Assembly (NCBI GenBank): GCA_902769805.1
Contig: CACXQL010000002.1
Location: 1-64,000, forward strand
DNA: 64,000 nt
Reading direction: 5' to 3'
Origin: an uncultured Prevotellaceae bacterium
GTDB lineage: Bacteria; Bacteroidota; Bacteroidia; Bacteroidales; Bacteroidaceae
The notes under the pieces are model-generated. The model was not told the DNA's origin and searched no databases. It saw nothing but the letters and a program-made list of their open reading frames with translations. Each line of letters begins with the position of its first letter. Positions within the stretch are counted from its first letter, which is position 1. The position numbers were made by a program, and so were the translations under genes. Shown here piece by piece: positions 37,544 to 47,326 of this stretch.

Positions 37544-38926
37544 ATGAAACAAAAAACGATTAAAGGCAGTTTCTCTCTCTTTGGAAAAGGATTGCATACA
37601 GGATTAAATCTCACAGTGACTTTTAATCCTGCCCCTGAGAATACCGGTTACAAGATTAAGCGCATCGATCTGGAAGGAGAACCGGTCATTGATGCTATTG
37701 CAGAGAATGTTATCGACACCCAACGTGGTACCGTCCTTGCTAAAGGCGACGCACGTGTCAGTACGGTAGAGCACGGTCTTGCCGCCCTCTATGCCTTAGG
37801 CATCGACAACTGTATGATACAGGTCAACGGCCCTGAATTTCCGATCTTGGACGGCAGTGCCATCCAGTATGTGGAGAAAATCAAGGAGGTCGGTGTTGAG
37901 GAACAGAACGCTCCCAAGGACTGGTATGTCATCCGTAAGAAGATAGAAGTGAAGGATGAGAATACCGGTTCTTGCATCACGATTCTTCCCGATGAAGAGT
38001 TCTCACTCACAGCCATGTGCTCCTTTGAGTCGAAATTCATCAACAGCCAGTTTGCCACACTCGACAAGGTAGAGGATTTCGCCACGGAGATTGCTGCTGC
38101 CCGAACCTTTGTCTTCGTCCGTGATATCGAGCCTTTATTGCAAGCTAACCTCATTAAAGGCGGTGACATGGACAATGCCATTGTCATCTATGAGCGTCAG
38201 ACGACCCAAGAGCGTTTGGACATGTTAGCAGACATGTTGCATGTAGAGCACCGGGATGCTAATGACTTAGGCTATATCCAGCATAAACCGTTGGTATGGG
38301 AAAATGAATGTACCCGTCATAAGTTGTTGGACATTATCGGTGACATGGCACTCATCGGCAAACCTATCAAGGGACGTATCATCGCTACTCGTCCTGGACA
38401 TACCATCAACAATAAGTTTGCGCGTCAGATGCGTAAGGAGATCCGCAAACATGAGATACAGGCACCCATCTACGATCCGAACGAGGAACCAGTGATGGAT
38501 ATCAACAAGATTCGTGAGTTGTTACCCCACCGTTATCCCATGCAGCTGGTTGACAAGGTAATCTCATTAGGTGCAACAAGCATCGTGGGTATCAAGAATG
38601 TGACAAGTAACGAACCGTTCTTCCAGGGACACTTCCCTGATGAGCCTGTGATGCCAGGTGTCTTACAGATAGAAGCAATGGCACAGTGTGGCGGTCTGTT
38701 AGTATTGAACACTTTGGAGGAGCCGGAACGCTGGTCTACATACTTCATGAAAATTGATGATGTGAAGTTCCGTCAGAAGGTAGTACCTGGTGACACCCTG
38801 ATATTCAAAGTCGACCTTCTTGCTCCTGTCCGTCACGGTATTTCCTCGATGAAGGGATATATCTTCGTCGGCGACCATGTCGTGGCAGAGGCTACATTCA
38901 CTGCACAAATCGTTAAGAACAAGTAA
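37544..38926 (+). CDS. lpxC/fabZ: Bifunctional LpxC deacetylase / FabZ dehydratase
   Basis: A 460-residue fusion. Residues 1-305 are UDP-3-O-acyl-GlcNAc deacetylase (zinc site around VEHGLAALYALG and HKLLDIIGD), the committed step of lipid A; residues 318-460 are 3-hydroxyacyl-ACP dehydratase with the catalytic His in LLPHRYPM and Glu in PGVLQIEAMAQ. The fusion is typical of Bacteroidota and ties hydroxyacyl-ACP use to its elongation. It sits between lpxD and lpxA. Confidence 0.96.
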   Translation: MKQKTIKGSFSLFGKGLHTGLNLTVTFNPAPENTGYKIKRIDLEGEPVIDAIAENVIDTQRGTVLAKGDARVSTVEHGLAALYALGIDNCMIQVNGPEFPILDGSAIQYVEKIKEVGVEEQNAPKDWYVIRKKIEVKDENTGSCITILPDEEFSLTAMCSFESKFINSQFATLDKVEDFATEIAAARTFVFVRDIEPLLQANLIKGGDMDNAIVIYERQTTQERLDMLADMLHVEHRDANDLGYIQHKPLVWENECTRHKLLDIIGDMALIGKPIKGRIIATRPGHTINNKFARQMRKEIRKHEIQAPIYDPNEEPVMDINKIRELLPHRYPMQLVDKVISLGATSIVGIKNVTSNEPFFQGHFPDEPVMPGVLQIEAMAQCGGLLVLNTLEEPERWSTYFMKIDDVKFRQKVVPGDTLIFKVDLLAPVRHGISSMKGYIFVGDHVVAEATFTAQIVKNK

Positions 38927-38927
38927 T

Positions 38928-39701
38928 ATGGCAAATCAAATACATCCATTAGCTGTTGTTGATCCTGAAGCTATCCTGGGCGACAATAATATAATCGGTC
39001 CGTTCTGTGTCATTGACAAGAATGTGGTGATAGGTGATAACAACCGCCTGTTGAATAGTGTCACCTTGCATTTCGGGACACGCTTGGGTAATGGCAACGA
39101 GATATTTCCCGGTGCCAGCATCTCCACCAAACCGCAGGACCTGAAATTCCAAGGTGAGGAGACTACCTGCGAGATTGGAGACAATAACTCCATCCGCGAG
39201 AATGTCACTATCAGCCGTGGCACGGCATCAAAGGGGAAAACGGTAGTTGGAAACGGCAACCTTCTGATGGAGAATATGCATATCGGTCATGACTGTGAGA
39301 TCGGCAACGGTTGTATCATTGGTAACTCCACGAAGTTTGCCGGCGAAGTCATCGTTGATGACTATGCCATTATCTCTGCTACCTGTCTGTTCCACCAGTT
39401 CCTGCATGTGGGTGGTTACATCATGTTCCAAGGTGGCACACGTACCAGTCAGGACATCCCTCCCTATGTCATTGCAGGAAAGGAGCCTGTCCGTTATGCC
39501 GGTGTGAACCTGATAGGACTGCGTCGCCGCGGATTCCCCAATGAGGTTATTGAGGCTATTCACGACGCCTACCGTATCATCTACTCAAAAGGTGTACTGA
39601 AAGACGGTATTGCCGAGGCACGTGCGAAGTACCCCGATTCCAAAGAGGTAGAGTATATCTGTTCGTTTATCGAGAACTCTAAGCGCGGAGTCATCAGATA
39701 A
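38928..39701 (+). CDS. lpxA: UDP-N-acetylglucosamine acyltransferase
   Basis: A 257-residue beta-helix enzyme transferring the 3-O-acyl chain, first step of lipid A. Hexapeptide repeats fill residues 1-185 and a helical tail follows; the catalytic His lies in [13 protein letters not shown]. The start is the ATG at 38928, one base past the lpxC/fabZ stop, since the family starts IHPLAVVDP; an earlier start would lie inside fabZ. Its stop shares a base with the miaA ATG. Confidence 0.95.
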   Translation: MANQIHPLAVVDPEAILGDNNIIGPFCVIDKNVVIGDNNRLLNSVTLHFGTRLGNGNEIFPGASISTKPQDLKFQGEETTCEIGDNNSIRENVTISRGTASKGKTVVGNGNLLMENMHIGHDCEIGNGCIIGNSTKFAGEVIVDDYAIISATCLFHQFLHVGGYIMFQGGTRTSQDIPPYVIAGKEPVRYAGVNLIGLRRRGFPNEVIEAIHDAYRIIYSKGVLKDGIAEARAKYPDSKEVEYICSFIENSKRGVIR

Positions 39702-40594
39702 TGACGCTTCTCGTCATCACGGGTCCTACTGCCGTTGGCAAGACATCCCTTTGCATTGACATCGCAAAGCATTACGGCATTCCCATCATCAATGCGGACT
39801 CCCGACAAATCTATCGGGAACTGAGAATCGGGACTGCAACACCGACGGAAGAACAACTCAGGAGCGTCAAGCACTATTTCGTGGGGAGTATCAGCATTGA
39901 CGACTATTACAATGCGTCAATGTATGAGCAGGATGTGTTGACATTACTGGACGAACAGTTCAAGCACTCCCCCATCCAACTCCTGACAGGTGGTAGTATG
40001 ATGTATATCGACGCGGTATGTAACGGTATCGATGACATCCCTACCATTCGGGAGGATATCCGTGAGGAGATGAAGAGACGCTATGCCGAGGAAGGACTGG
40101 AGGTTCTCTGTGAGGACCTGAAGCGACTGGATCCGGAGCATTATGAGATTGTAGACAGGAAGAACCACCGTCGTGTGATTCACGCTCTTGAGATCTGCTA
40201 CCAGACAGGGACGACCTATTCGTCTTTCCGCAAACAGGAGAAGAAACAACGTCCTTTCCGTATTGTCAAGATCGGACTGAACAGGGAGCGGGAAGAACTC
40301 TATAACAGGATTAACCAGCGCGTGGACCAGATGATGGATGACGGACTGCTCGACGAGGTCAGGTCTCTGCAGGACAAGCGTTCCAATAATGCCTTAAACA
40401 CCGTAGGCTATAAGGAGATGTTTACTTACCTTGACGGTACATGGTCATTGGAAGAAGCGGTAGAGCGCATGAAAGGCAATACCCGCCGCTATGCCCGTAA
40501 GCAGCTCACATGGTTTAAGCGTGATGAGGACATACAGTGGTTTCATCCGAGTCAGAAAGAAGATATTTTGAAGTATATATCACAATATGAATAA
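39701..40594 (+). CDS. miaA: tRNA dimethylallyltransferase
   Basis: A 297-residue enzyme adding the isopentenyl group to A37 of tRNAs reading UNN codons. P-loop GPTAVGKTS at the N terminus, [16 protein letters not shown] next, and a C-terminal [12 protein letters not shown] block. It overlaps lpxA by one base and pbp1a by 8 bp, so it is embedded in the envelope operon. Confidence 0.95.
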   Translation: MTLLVITGPTAVGKTSLCIDIAKHYGIPIINADSRQIYRELRIGTATPTEEQLRSVKHYFVGSISIDDYYNASMYEQDVLTLLDEQFKHSPIQLLTGGSMMYIDAVCNGIDDIPTIREDIREEMKRRYAEEGLEVLCEDLKRLDPEHYEIVDRKNHRRVIHALEICYQTGTTYSSFRKQEKKQRPFRIVKIGLNREREELYNRINQRVDQMMDDGLLDEVRSLQDKRSNNALNTVGYKEMFTYLDGTWSLEEAVERMKGNTRRYARKQLTWFKRDEDIQWFHPSQKEDILKYISQYE

Positions 40595-43040
40595 ATACGT
40601 AGAGAAATGCAGACAGGCATGCAAGAATGCCTGGAAATGGTATAAGGGATTGTATCAGGGACGCAAATGGTATACGAAGACTGCGGTGGGTTTCGCCTCT
40701 TTCATCGTTGCCTTCATCCTCTATCTCTTTATGGTGGATATCAATTTCCTATGGCTCTTCGGTAAGTCACCAGGCATGAATGCTATCATGCATCCCAAGA
40801 CGACACAGGCTTCCGAGCTCTATAGTGCTGATGGAGTGTTGATTGGTAAATACTTCAGTGAGAACCGCACCCCTGTTGAGTATGAGGATATTAACCCTGT
40901 TTTTTGGAGCGCTTTGATTGACACGGAGGACGAGCGTTACTATCAACATTTCGGTATTGACTTCCAAGGCGTATTTGCTGCCTTCAAGGATTATGTCGTT
41001 CATCACGATGCACGTGGTGCCTCTACCATCACCCAGCAGTTGGTCAAGAACATGTTCCGTGTCCGTACGGAGTATTCTACGGGACTCCTCGGCTATATCC
41101 CTGGTGTGAAGATGCTTATCATGAAAAGCAAGGAATGGATTACTGCCGTGAAGTTGGAGATGTTCTTCGACAAGAAGGAGATTCTCACGATGTATGCCAA
41201 CACAGTGGACTTCGGTTCCAATGCTTTTGGTATCAAGACAGCGGCAAAGACATATTTCGGGACGACACCGAAGGACCTCACACCAGATCAGTGTGCTATC
41301 CTCGTTGGATTGCTGAAGGCTACCACCTACTATAATCCGCGTATCAATCCCAAGAACTCCTTTGGCAGAAGGAACGTGGTGTTGAACAACATGCTCAAGC
41401 ATAAGGATATCACGAAGGAGGCTTACGACACCCTGACACAAAAACCCATTGATCTCGACTATAGTGTGGAGAATAACTACGACGGACAGGCACTCTATTA
41501 TCGTGATGCCGTAGCAAGTTACCTCCGGGAATGGTGCAATGAGAATGATGTTGACCTTTACAAGGATGGTCTGAAAATCTATGCTACCATCGATACCCGT
41601 ATGCAGAAATATGCAGAGGAGGCTGTCATCAAGCAGATGAAGATCATCCAGAAAAGTTTCGACAACCATTGGTTGAATATGAATCCGTGGCGCGACGAGC
41701 GTGGACAAGAGATTCCACACTTCATTGAAGACCTTGCCAAGAAACTTCCTTATTATAAATACCTGAACCAGAAGTATAATGGTAATAAGGATTCTATCGA
41801 CTATCATCTGAATGTTCCTCATACCGTCAAACTCTTCGACTACGAACAAGGCTATATAGAGAAAGAGATGTCCACCATGGACTCTATCCGTTATATGGAG
41901 CATTTCATGCACTGCGGCTTTGTTGCTATGGAGCCACAGACAGGACATGTGAAGGCTTGGGTGGGTGACCTTGACTTCAAGACGTGGAAATATGACAAGG
42001 TGACGGCGATGCGTCAGCCCGGCTCCACCTTCAAACTCTTTGTCTATACGGAGGCGATGAATCAAGGCATCACCCCATGTGACACACGTGAGGACTCCTA
42101 TTTCTCTATGAAGGTGTATGATAAACGACAGAAAAAAGAGGTATTATGGGCTCCTACCAATGCCAACGGACGTTTCTCGAATGCCAACGTCACCCTGAAA
42201 CAGGCTTTTGCCATGAGTATCAACTCGGTGGCTGTCAAGCTTGGACAGGAGGTCGGCATCCCACAGATTGTCAAGACTGCTCATGATATGGGTATCAAGA
42301 GTAAACTCGACCCTACTCCTGCCCTCGCCTTAGGCTCCAGTGATGTCACACTACTTGAATTAGTCAATGCATATTGTACACCTGTCAATGGCGGTATGGC
42401 TCATGAGCCTGTATTAGTTTCCCGCATTCTCGACCGTGACGGCAATGAGATATACAACGCTAAGACGGAAGACAAACAGACTATCTCACAGAAGAGTGCC
42501 TTCTTCGTACAGCAACTCCTACAAGGCGGTATGCATGGAACGAGTAGTGCACTCTACCGTTTCATCAGCAAATATCTTAATGATACTGATTTCGGAGGTA
42601 AGACTGGAACGAGTAACAACCACTCTGATGCCTGGTTTGTGGGTACGACTCCCAGACTCGTCGTCGGTGCATGGGTTGGTGGCGAATACCGTTGTATTCA
42701 TTTCCGCACAGGACAGTTGGGACAGGGAAACCGCACGGCACTGCCTGTCTGTGGCAATTTCCTTGAACTGGTATTAGGCGATCCTGCCTTCAAACAGTAT
42801 CGTACGAAGTTTACCATTCCGAAAGGACTTGATGCCAGTGCCATCGCCTATAACTGCGGAGGCTATTTCAAGATACCGTCAGACTCAGACTCGCTGTCTA
42901 CTGATAGTATCCAGCATAGCGACATTCCTGCTGTAGAAGGACAGACAGATGCCACGGATAATCCATCCTCCCCGGAACACAATGCCAACCAGACTCCTCT
43001 TCCCTCTCAGCCACAGGCTGCAGAAGAGCCGAAGGAGTAA
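40587..43040 (+). CDS. Penicillin-binding protein 1A (bifunctional peptidoglycan synthase)
   Basis: An 817-residue class A PBP. One membrane anchor (about 32-55), then a GT51 glycosyltransferase domain with the catalytic Glu in [12 protein letters not shown] and the [12 protein letters not shown] motif. The transpeptidase domain follows: active Ser in [10 protein letters not shown], SxN as SINS, and KTGTS. A low-complexity Ser/Pro/Gln tail of about 60 residues ends the protein. It polymerises and cross-links peptidoglycan in the periplasm. Confidence 0.94.
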   Translation: MNKYVEKCRQACKNAWKWYKGLYQGRKWYTKTAVGFASFIVAFILYLFMVDINFLWLFGKSPGMNAIMHPKTTQASELYSADGVLIGKYFSENRTPVEYEDINPVFWSALIDTEDERYYQHFGIDFQGVFAAFKDYVVHHDARGASTITQQLVKNMFRVRTEYSTGLLGYIPGVKMLIMKSKEWITAVKLEMFFDKKEILTMYANTVDFGSNAFGIKTAAKTYFGTTPKDLTPDQCAILVGLLKATTYYNPRINPKNSFGRRNVVLNNMLKHKDITKEAYDTLTQKPIDLDYSVENNYDGQALYYRDAVASYLREWCNENDVDLYKDGLKIYATIDTRMQKYAEEAVIKQMKIIQKSFDNHWLNMNPWRDERGQEIPHFIEDLAKKLPYYKYLNQKYNGNKDSIDYHLNVPHTVKLFDYEQGYIEKEMSTMDSIRYMEHFMHCGFVAMEPQTGHVKAWVGDLDFKTWKYDKVTAMRQPGSTFKLFVYTEAMNQGITPCDTREDSYFSMKVYDKRQKKEVLWAPTNANGRFSNANVTLKQAFAMSINSVAVKLGQEVGIPQIVKTAHDMGIKSKLDPTPALALGSSDVTLLELVNAYCTPVNGGMAHEPVLVSRILDRDGNEIYNAKTEDKQTISQKSAFFVQQLLQGGMHGTSSALYRFISKYLNDTDFGGKTGTSNNHSDAWFVGTTPRLVVGAWVGGEYRCIHFRTGQLGQGNRTALPVCGNFLELVLGDPAFKQYRTKFTIPKGLDASAIAYNCGGYFKIPSDSDSLSTDSIQHSDIPAVEGQTDATDNPSSPEHNANQTPLPSQPQAAEEPKE

Positions 43041-43074
43041 AAGTTTGCCTGATAATTTGTTGTATCTTCGCAGC

Positions 43075-43908
43075 ATGAATATCATCTTTCCTATTGCAAA
43101 AGTAAATCTCGGACTCAATGTCGTGGAACGCCGCCCTGACGGCTATCACAACCTACAAACAGTATTTTATCCTGTGCCTATCAAAGACGCATTGGAAGTA
43201 TTCCCAATGGCAGAGGACTTTCCTTCAAAGGTTGACTGCGACATCAAAGTGACGAATATCAAGGTAGAAGGTGACGAACAACGAAACTTAGTGGTTCGTG
43301 CCTATAACTTGTTGAAGCATGACTTCCCTGCCCTGCCCCGCCTGCATGCCCATCTGTATAAAGGTATTCCCACACAGGCTGGTATGGGTGGAGGTTCCAG
43401 TGATGCCTCTGCCATGCTGTTATTGTTGAATGAACAGTTTCAGTTAGGATTGACTGAGCAACAACTGATTGGCTATGCCGCACAGTTAGGTGCCGACTGT
43501 GCTATCTTTATTCTGAATCGTCCTGCCTATGCCGAAGGCATTGGAGAGCAACTGACTGCCATTGATCTTCATCTTAGTGGGTATTATATGGCGGTGGTAC
43601 GCCCTGATATCCCTGTCCCCACCAAGGAGGCATTCGCTCGTATCACACCACAGATGCCGCAGAAGTGTTGCAAAGAGATTGTTATGCAACCTGTGGAGAC
43701 CTGGAAAGAAGAACTGGTGAATGATTTTGAGGCAAGTGTCTTTGCTGTTCATCATGAACTGGCTGACATCAAAGAAAGACTCTACCAACTGGGAGCCGTC
43801 TATGCTGCCATGAGTGGAAGCGGCAGTGCCCTTTTCGGATTATTCAAAGAGCCTATTGCCATTGAAACATCCTTTCCTGATATGTTTACAACATGCCTCA
43901 AGTTATAA
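43075..43908 (+). CDS. ispE: 4-diphosphocytidyl-2-C-methyl-D-erythritol kinase
   Basis: A 277-residue GHMP kinase of the MEP isoprenoid pathway. The ATP loop is AGMGGGSSDASA; the start KVNLGLNVVERRPDGYHNL carries the catalytic Lys and substrate residues. The ATG at 43075 is chosen; the frame is open upstream into pbp1a but family members begin here. It is 34 bp after pbp1a and ends 3 bp before the T-tract of the minus-strand RNA unit. Confidence 0.95.
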   Translation: MNIIFPIAKVNLGLNVVERRPDGYHNLQTVFYPVPIKDALEVFPMAEDFPSKVDCDIKVTNIKVEGDEQRNLVVRAYNLLKHDFPALPRLHAHLYKGIPTQAGMGGGSSDASAMLLLLNEQFQLGLTEQQLIGYAAQLGADCAIFILNRPAYAEGIGEQLTAIDLHLSGYYMAVVRPDIPVPTKEAFARITPQMPQKCCKEIVMQPVETWKEELVNDFEASVFAVHHELADIKERLYQLGAVYAAMSGSGSALFGLFKEPIAIETSFPDMFTTCLKL

Positions 43909-43910
43909 GC

Positions 43911-43980
43911 AAAAAAAATTGATTGTCTCACGACAACCAATCTTTTCATTAACCTTAATAATCTAATACCATGAAAAACA
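43911..43980 (-). ncRNA. Candidate small RNA of about 70 bases
   Basis: On the minus strand a TATATTTG -7 box (complement of 43986-43993) is followed after about 70 bases by a terminator: a 10-bp stem with GTGA loop (43918-43941) and eight Ts (43911-43918). One stem pair is G-U in the minus-strand RNA but A-C in the plus-strand RNA, so the hairpin is built for the minus strand. No frame of note lies inside. It is a complete promoter-to-terminator unit between ispE and the DUF3256 gene. A CTTG stands where TTTG (-33) is expected. It could also be the 3' end of the DUF3256 mRNA. Confidence 0.55.
43918..43941 (-). terminator. Intrinsic terminator of the small RNA / DUF3256 transcript
   Basis: 10-bp stem, 4-base loop, then eight Ts on the minus strand. 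With one mismatch it could also stop plus-strand transcripts from ispE, where it is followed by CTTTTC. Confidence 0.8.
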
Positions 43981-44061
43981 CATTGCAAATATAAGAAATA
44001 AATTTTCTTATGGCAAGTGTTTGTTAAAACATATCATACGAATTTAACGTATTTTAATAAC

Positions 44062-44619
44062 CTACGGTTTCCATTCAATATATTTTAACCATGGAAGTTC
44101 TTTTTTCTGTTCCTCATAAGCAATAGGATTCAATCTGTCTGTTTCATGAAGTGACAACCCGACAGAAGGCGTTTCCATAAACTCAGCGGTATACGGACCA
44201 TCAGGAAGTGCCAGGTGAGCAGACACCTCGACGGGATTCCATCTGGCGGAAAACACCTCCACTTTACTCTCAGGTGCATCGACACCATAAGTCGAAACGA
44301 CACAGACTACCTGTTGGCAACTGTCGACCGCCTCCGTAACGGGCAGCAGTCGCATCTCGACCTTCAAGGAACGACTTACCTGCAGGACTACCATATCATT
44401 ACTTAGTGCCAGCATCTCACTCTTACCGCCCAGTTCATTACGAACCTCCGCCTTCATATTCGAATCCATGAAGTCAAGGAAATCAAGACGGTTATTCTCC
44501 GTCAGGTACGGCAACAGACTGTCTGGCATCTGGAGGAAGACATCCCGCATCTTCAACTGTGCCTCACAGGGAGACAACAGCGAAGACAACAGGGCACCAA
44601 TCATTAATAATCTCCTCAT
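44062..44619 (-). CDS. DUF3256 family exported protein
   Basis: A 185-residue protein with a signal peptide (about 1-20, ending CEA) and the features of Bacteroidota DUF3256: KMRDVFLQMPDSLLPYLTENNRLDFLDF near the start (in two runs) and a C-terminal SLHETDRLNPIAYEEQKK block. Function is unknown; periplasmic location is inferred. It is 16 bp downstream of paaK and last in the long minus-strand run. Confidence 0.85.
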   Translation of the reverse strand: MRRLLMIGALLSSLLSPCEAQLKMRDVFLQMPDSLLPYLTENNRLDFLDFMDSNMKAEVRNELGGKSEMLALSNDMVVLQVSRSLKVEMRLLPVTEAVDSCQQVVCVVSTYGVDAPESKVEVFSARWNPVEVSAHLALPDGPYTAEFMETPSVGLSLHETDRLNPIAYEEQKKELPWLKYIEWKP

Positions 44620-44635
44620 ATACCTTATTTATATA

Positions 44636-45943
44636 TTAGCCACGTCCCGGACGGAGGTCTTTCACTCTGACAGCCTTACCCTCACTGACAGGCAGAGAAC
44701 CTTTCTTCACGAGTTTCACTCTCGGAGTCAGCAGGATCTCATCCTTCAGGGCGCGCTGGATATCCTTCGTCATCTTCTGGAGCTCGGGATAAACATCCGT
44801 CGTCAGTCCATCGAGTTCCACCTCAACAGTCATGATATCATTGTCATCCTCGGTATCAAGTGTGATAAGATAGTTGCTACCCAAACCAGGATACTGCACG
44901 AGAATCTTCTCGACCTGCATCGGGAAGACATTGACACCCTTGATGATAAACATATCATCGGTACGTCCCTTGATACGGTCGATACGACGATGCGTACGTC
45001 CACAAGGACACTCCCCTGGAATAATACGTGTCAAGTCACGTGTACGATAGCGCAGAATCGGCATCATCGTACGATCGAGGGTTGTGAGGATCATCTCACC
45101 AATCTCTCCATCGGGCACTGGTTCCAGTGTATCAGGGTCAACGATCTCCAGGATATAGTTATCTTCCCAAAGGTGCATACCATTCTGTTCCATACACTCA
45201 AAAGCGACACCAGGACCGTTCATCTCAGTCATTCCAAACGAGTTATACGCCTTGACACCCAGCAAACGCTCAATGCGCTGGCGCTGTTCCTCTGTATGAG
45301 GCTCTGCACCGATGAAGAGTGTGCGCAGTTTCGTGGAACGAGGATCGACGCCCTCTTCCTGAAACACCTCTGCCAAACGGATAGCATAAGAAGGGATAGC
45401 ATGCAAACATGTCGTACCAAAGTCCTTGATAAACATAATCTGACGCTTGGAGTTTCCTGCAGCTGCAGGAACAGTCGTTGCACCTAACTTCTCTGCTCCA
45501 TACTGGAATCCCAGTCCTCCGGTAAACATACCATAGCCAGATGAGTTCTGAAAGACATCGGTATCACGGCATCCTACCATGTACATATCGCGGGCAATCA
45601 TATTTGCCCAAGAGTCGATGTCATGACGGGAATAGGTAACAACAGTAGGATGTCCGGTCGTACCACTGGTAGAATGGATACGGATAGCATCCTTCATGTC
45701 ACCACCAACCAATCCGAAAGGATAGTTGTCGCGCAAATCCTGTTTCGTCGTAAAAGGAATCTTACGGATATCTGCGATAGTCTGAATACTGTCAGGGGTG
45801 ATGCCTAAGTCACCCAGGCGTTTCTTATAGAAGGGAGACTTCAGACTGATCTCAATAGACTTACGTAGTTTCTTTACTTGCAATGCCTCCAGTTCCTCAC
45901 GGGGCATTGTCTCCAGTTCTGGTTGCCAATACTGATTGTTCAT
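44636..45943 (-). CDS. paaK: Phenylacetate-CoA ligase
   Basis: A 435-residue AMP-forming CoA ligase. The P-loop HSTSGTTGHPTVVTYS, the adenylate-binding FGMTEMNGPG and the RTRDLTRI hinge are the PaaK pattern; the C-terminal domain has the IKGRTDDMFIIKGVNVFP stretch. In gut Bacteroidota it likely works with ferredoxin-dependent aryl-pyruvate oxidation, forming or using phenylacetyl- or indoleacetyl-CoA; here no partner oxidoreductase lies next door. Between the ABC ATPase and DUF3256 genes. Confidence 0.93.
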   Translation of the reverse strand: MNNQYWQPELETMPREELEALQVKKLRKSIEISLKSPFYKKRLGDLGITPDSIQTIADIRKIPFTTKQDLRDNYPFGLVGGDMKDAIRIHSTSGTTGHPTVVTYSRHDIDSWANMIARDMYMVGCRDTDVFQNSSGYGMFTGGLGFQYGAEKLGATTVPAAAGNSKRQIMFIKDFGTTCLHAIPSYAIRLAEVFQEEGVDPRSTKLRTLFIGAEPHTEEQRQRIERLLGVKAYNSFGMTEMNGPGVAFECMEQNGMHLWEDNYILEIVDPDTLEPVPDGEIGEMILTTLDRTMMPILRYRTRDLTRIIPGECPCGRTHRRIDRIKGRTDDMFIIKGVNVFPMQVEKILVQYPGLGSNYLITLDTEDDNDIMTVEVELDGLTTDVYPELQKMTKDIQRALKDEILLTPRVKLVKKGSLPVSEGKAVRVKDLRPGRG

Positions 45944-45959
45944 ATCTTTTAGTTTTAAT

Positions 45960-46604
45960 TTATAATTTCAAAGTATAATCATAGTTCAAAGGTAAATGCT
46001 TACCGATGCTCGTAACAATAACACCACATTGTGACTTTTCCCTTACTTGCTGTATCAAGTCAGCCATCAACTGTGCATTTGTGTCATCCAAATGGGATAT
46101 CGGTTCATCAACGACCAAGAAATCGAAAGGTTGTACAAGGGCACGAATCATAGCGACACGTTGCTTTTGTCCCTGAGAGAGAATACCAGCCTTGACATCC
46201 ATCTTCTCGGAAATACCCAGACGCTCAAACCATTCTCTGACGGTTACCTCGTCAATATGACTGGTCAGGCGGTTCTTGATCTCCACATTCTCCAGTGCCG
46301 TCAACTCAGGAAACAGGCGCATCTCCTGAAAAAGCATACTAATGTGCAACTGCCGGATATCCACCCATTGTGACACACTATATTGACGGACATCGTCCTG
46401 ATCGAAGAACAGCTGTCCTGTATAGTCATGACGGTAGCCTAACAGATAACTGCAGAACGTACTCTTACCCATACCGCTCTCCGCCTCCACAAGATAAGAG
46501 AAACCCTTGGTGAAGTCAACTTCTGTGTTCCACACATCAGAAGAGACGGCCTCACGCTCTGCAAAGACCTGCGGTAGCACTTGATGTAATGATATCGTTT
46601 TCAT
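45960..46604 (-). CDS. Orphan ABC-type ATPase
   Basis: A 214-residue single ABC domain. Walker A is ESGMGKST, Q-loop MLFQEMRLF, signature LSQGQKQR, Walker B FLVVDEPISHLD. The H-loop His, expected where the text reads VTSIGKH, is replaced (Ser in the usual place), which would weaken ATP hydrolysis. No permease is adjacent; neighbours are rsmE (overlap 4 bp) and paaK. A transport partner must lie elsewhere, or the protein serves another role. Confidence 0.8.
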   Translation of the reverse strand: MKTISLHQVLPQVFAEREAVSSDVWNTEVDFTKGFSYLVEAESGMGKSTFCSYLLGYRHDYTGQLFFDQDDVRQYSVSQWVDIRQLHISMLFQEMRLFPELTALENVEIKNRLTSHIDEVTVREWFERLGISEKMDVKAGILSQGQKQRVAMIRALVQPFDFLVVDEPISHLDDTNAQLMADLIQQVREKSQCGVIVTSIGKHLPLNYDYTLKL

Positions 46605-47326
46605 ATTCTAACTTTACTTAACTGTGTCATCATCACGGCAGAAAGACCAGCCGTCTCTGTCCGGAGTCGTGAAGTACCAAGATGAACAGAATGGAATCCT
46701 CTCGCTACGGCATTCCGTACCTCATCAATAGAGAAGTCACCTTCCGGACCTATCATTATCGTGACATCCTCCATCGGTTCCAGTGTCCTCATCTGGTCAA
46801 AGAGGAACAGACGTTCCACTTCCTCATAGCAGTGGGCGATATATTTAGCCCCTACCCTGGCTGTAGCGATGAAGTCCGTCATAGGAGTCATCTCATGAAG
46901 TATCGTCTTCCATGCCTTACGACTCTGTTTCATGGCAGATACCACAATCTTGTCCAACCGTTGGGTCTTGACAACATGACGTTCAGAGAACTGACAGTCG
47001 AGAAAAGTGATCTCATCCACCCCTATCTCCACGACCTTCTCTATCATCCATTCCATACGGTCCATCAGTTTCGTAGGAGCGATAGCAAGATGGATGTGTC
47101 CCTGCCAAGGACGCTCCTGCGGCAGCGTCTCCAGTATGTCGTACCTGCAATGATGGTTCGAAGCCACCGTTACAACAGCACGATAGAATATCCCCTGTCC
47201 GTCCATCAGCATCATCTCATCGCCACCAGTCAGACGAAGCACCCTCACAGCATGTGAAGCCTCTTCTTCCGGCAATTCATGAGTCTGCGTCACATCAGGT
47301 ACATAGAAATATCTTGTCTCTTTCAT
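46601..47326 (-). CDS. rsmE: 16S rRNA (uracil(1498)-N(3))-methyltransferase
   Basis: A 241-residue SPOUT enzyme methylating U1498 of 16S rRNA. N-terminal PUA-like domain (RYFYVPD, then SHAVRVLRLTGGDE) and C-terminal knot with IGPEGDFSIDEV and LGTSRLRTETAGL. It overlaps the MFS gene by 4 bp upstream and the ABC ATPase gene by 4 bp downstream, so the three are tightly coupled. Confidence 0.95.
   Translation of the reverse strand: MKETRYFYVPDVTQTHELPEEEASHAVRVLRLTGGDEMMLMDGQGIFYRAVVTVASNHHCRYDILETLPQERPWQGHIHLAIAPTKLMDRMEWMIEKVVEIGVDEITFLDCQFSERHVVKTQRLDKIVVSAMKQSRKAWKTILHEMTPMTDFIATARVGAKYIAHCYEEVERLFLFDQMRTLEPMEDVTIMIGPEGDFSIDEVRNAVARGFHSVHLGTSRLRTETAGLSAVMMTQLSKVRI

Noticed and set aside
38877..38927. 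Earlier start for lpxA inside fabZ
   Set aside because: The extra residues do not match LpxA, which begins at IHPLAVVDP; the ATG one base past the lpxC/fabZ stop fits.
40767..42065. 432-codon frame on the strand opposite pbp1a
   Set aside because: It mirrors a well-supported enzyme and shows no domain; a shadow caused by codon bias.
42949..43074. Earlier start for ispE inside pbp1a
   Set aside because: Those codons read the low-complexity pbp1a tail in another frame; the GHMP kinase begins at 43075.
44468..45487. 339-codon plus-strand frame opposite paaK
   Set aside because: No recognisable features; paaK on the other strand has all its motifs.
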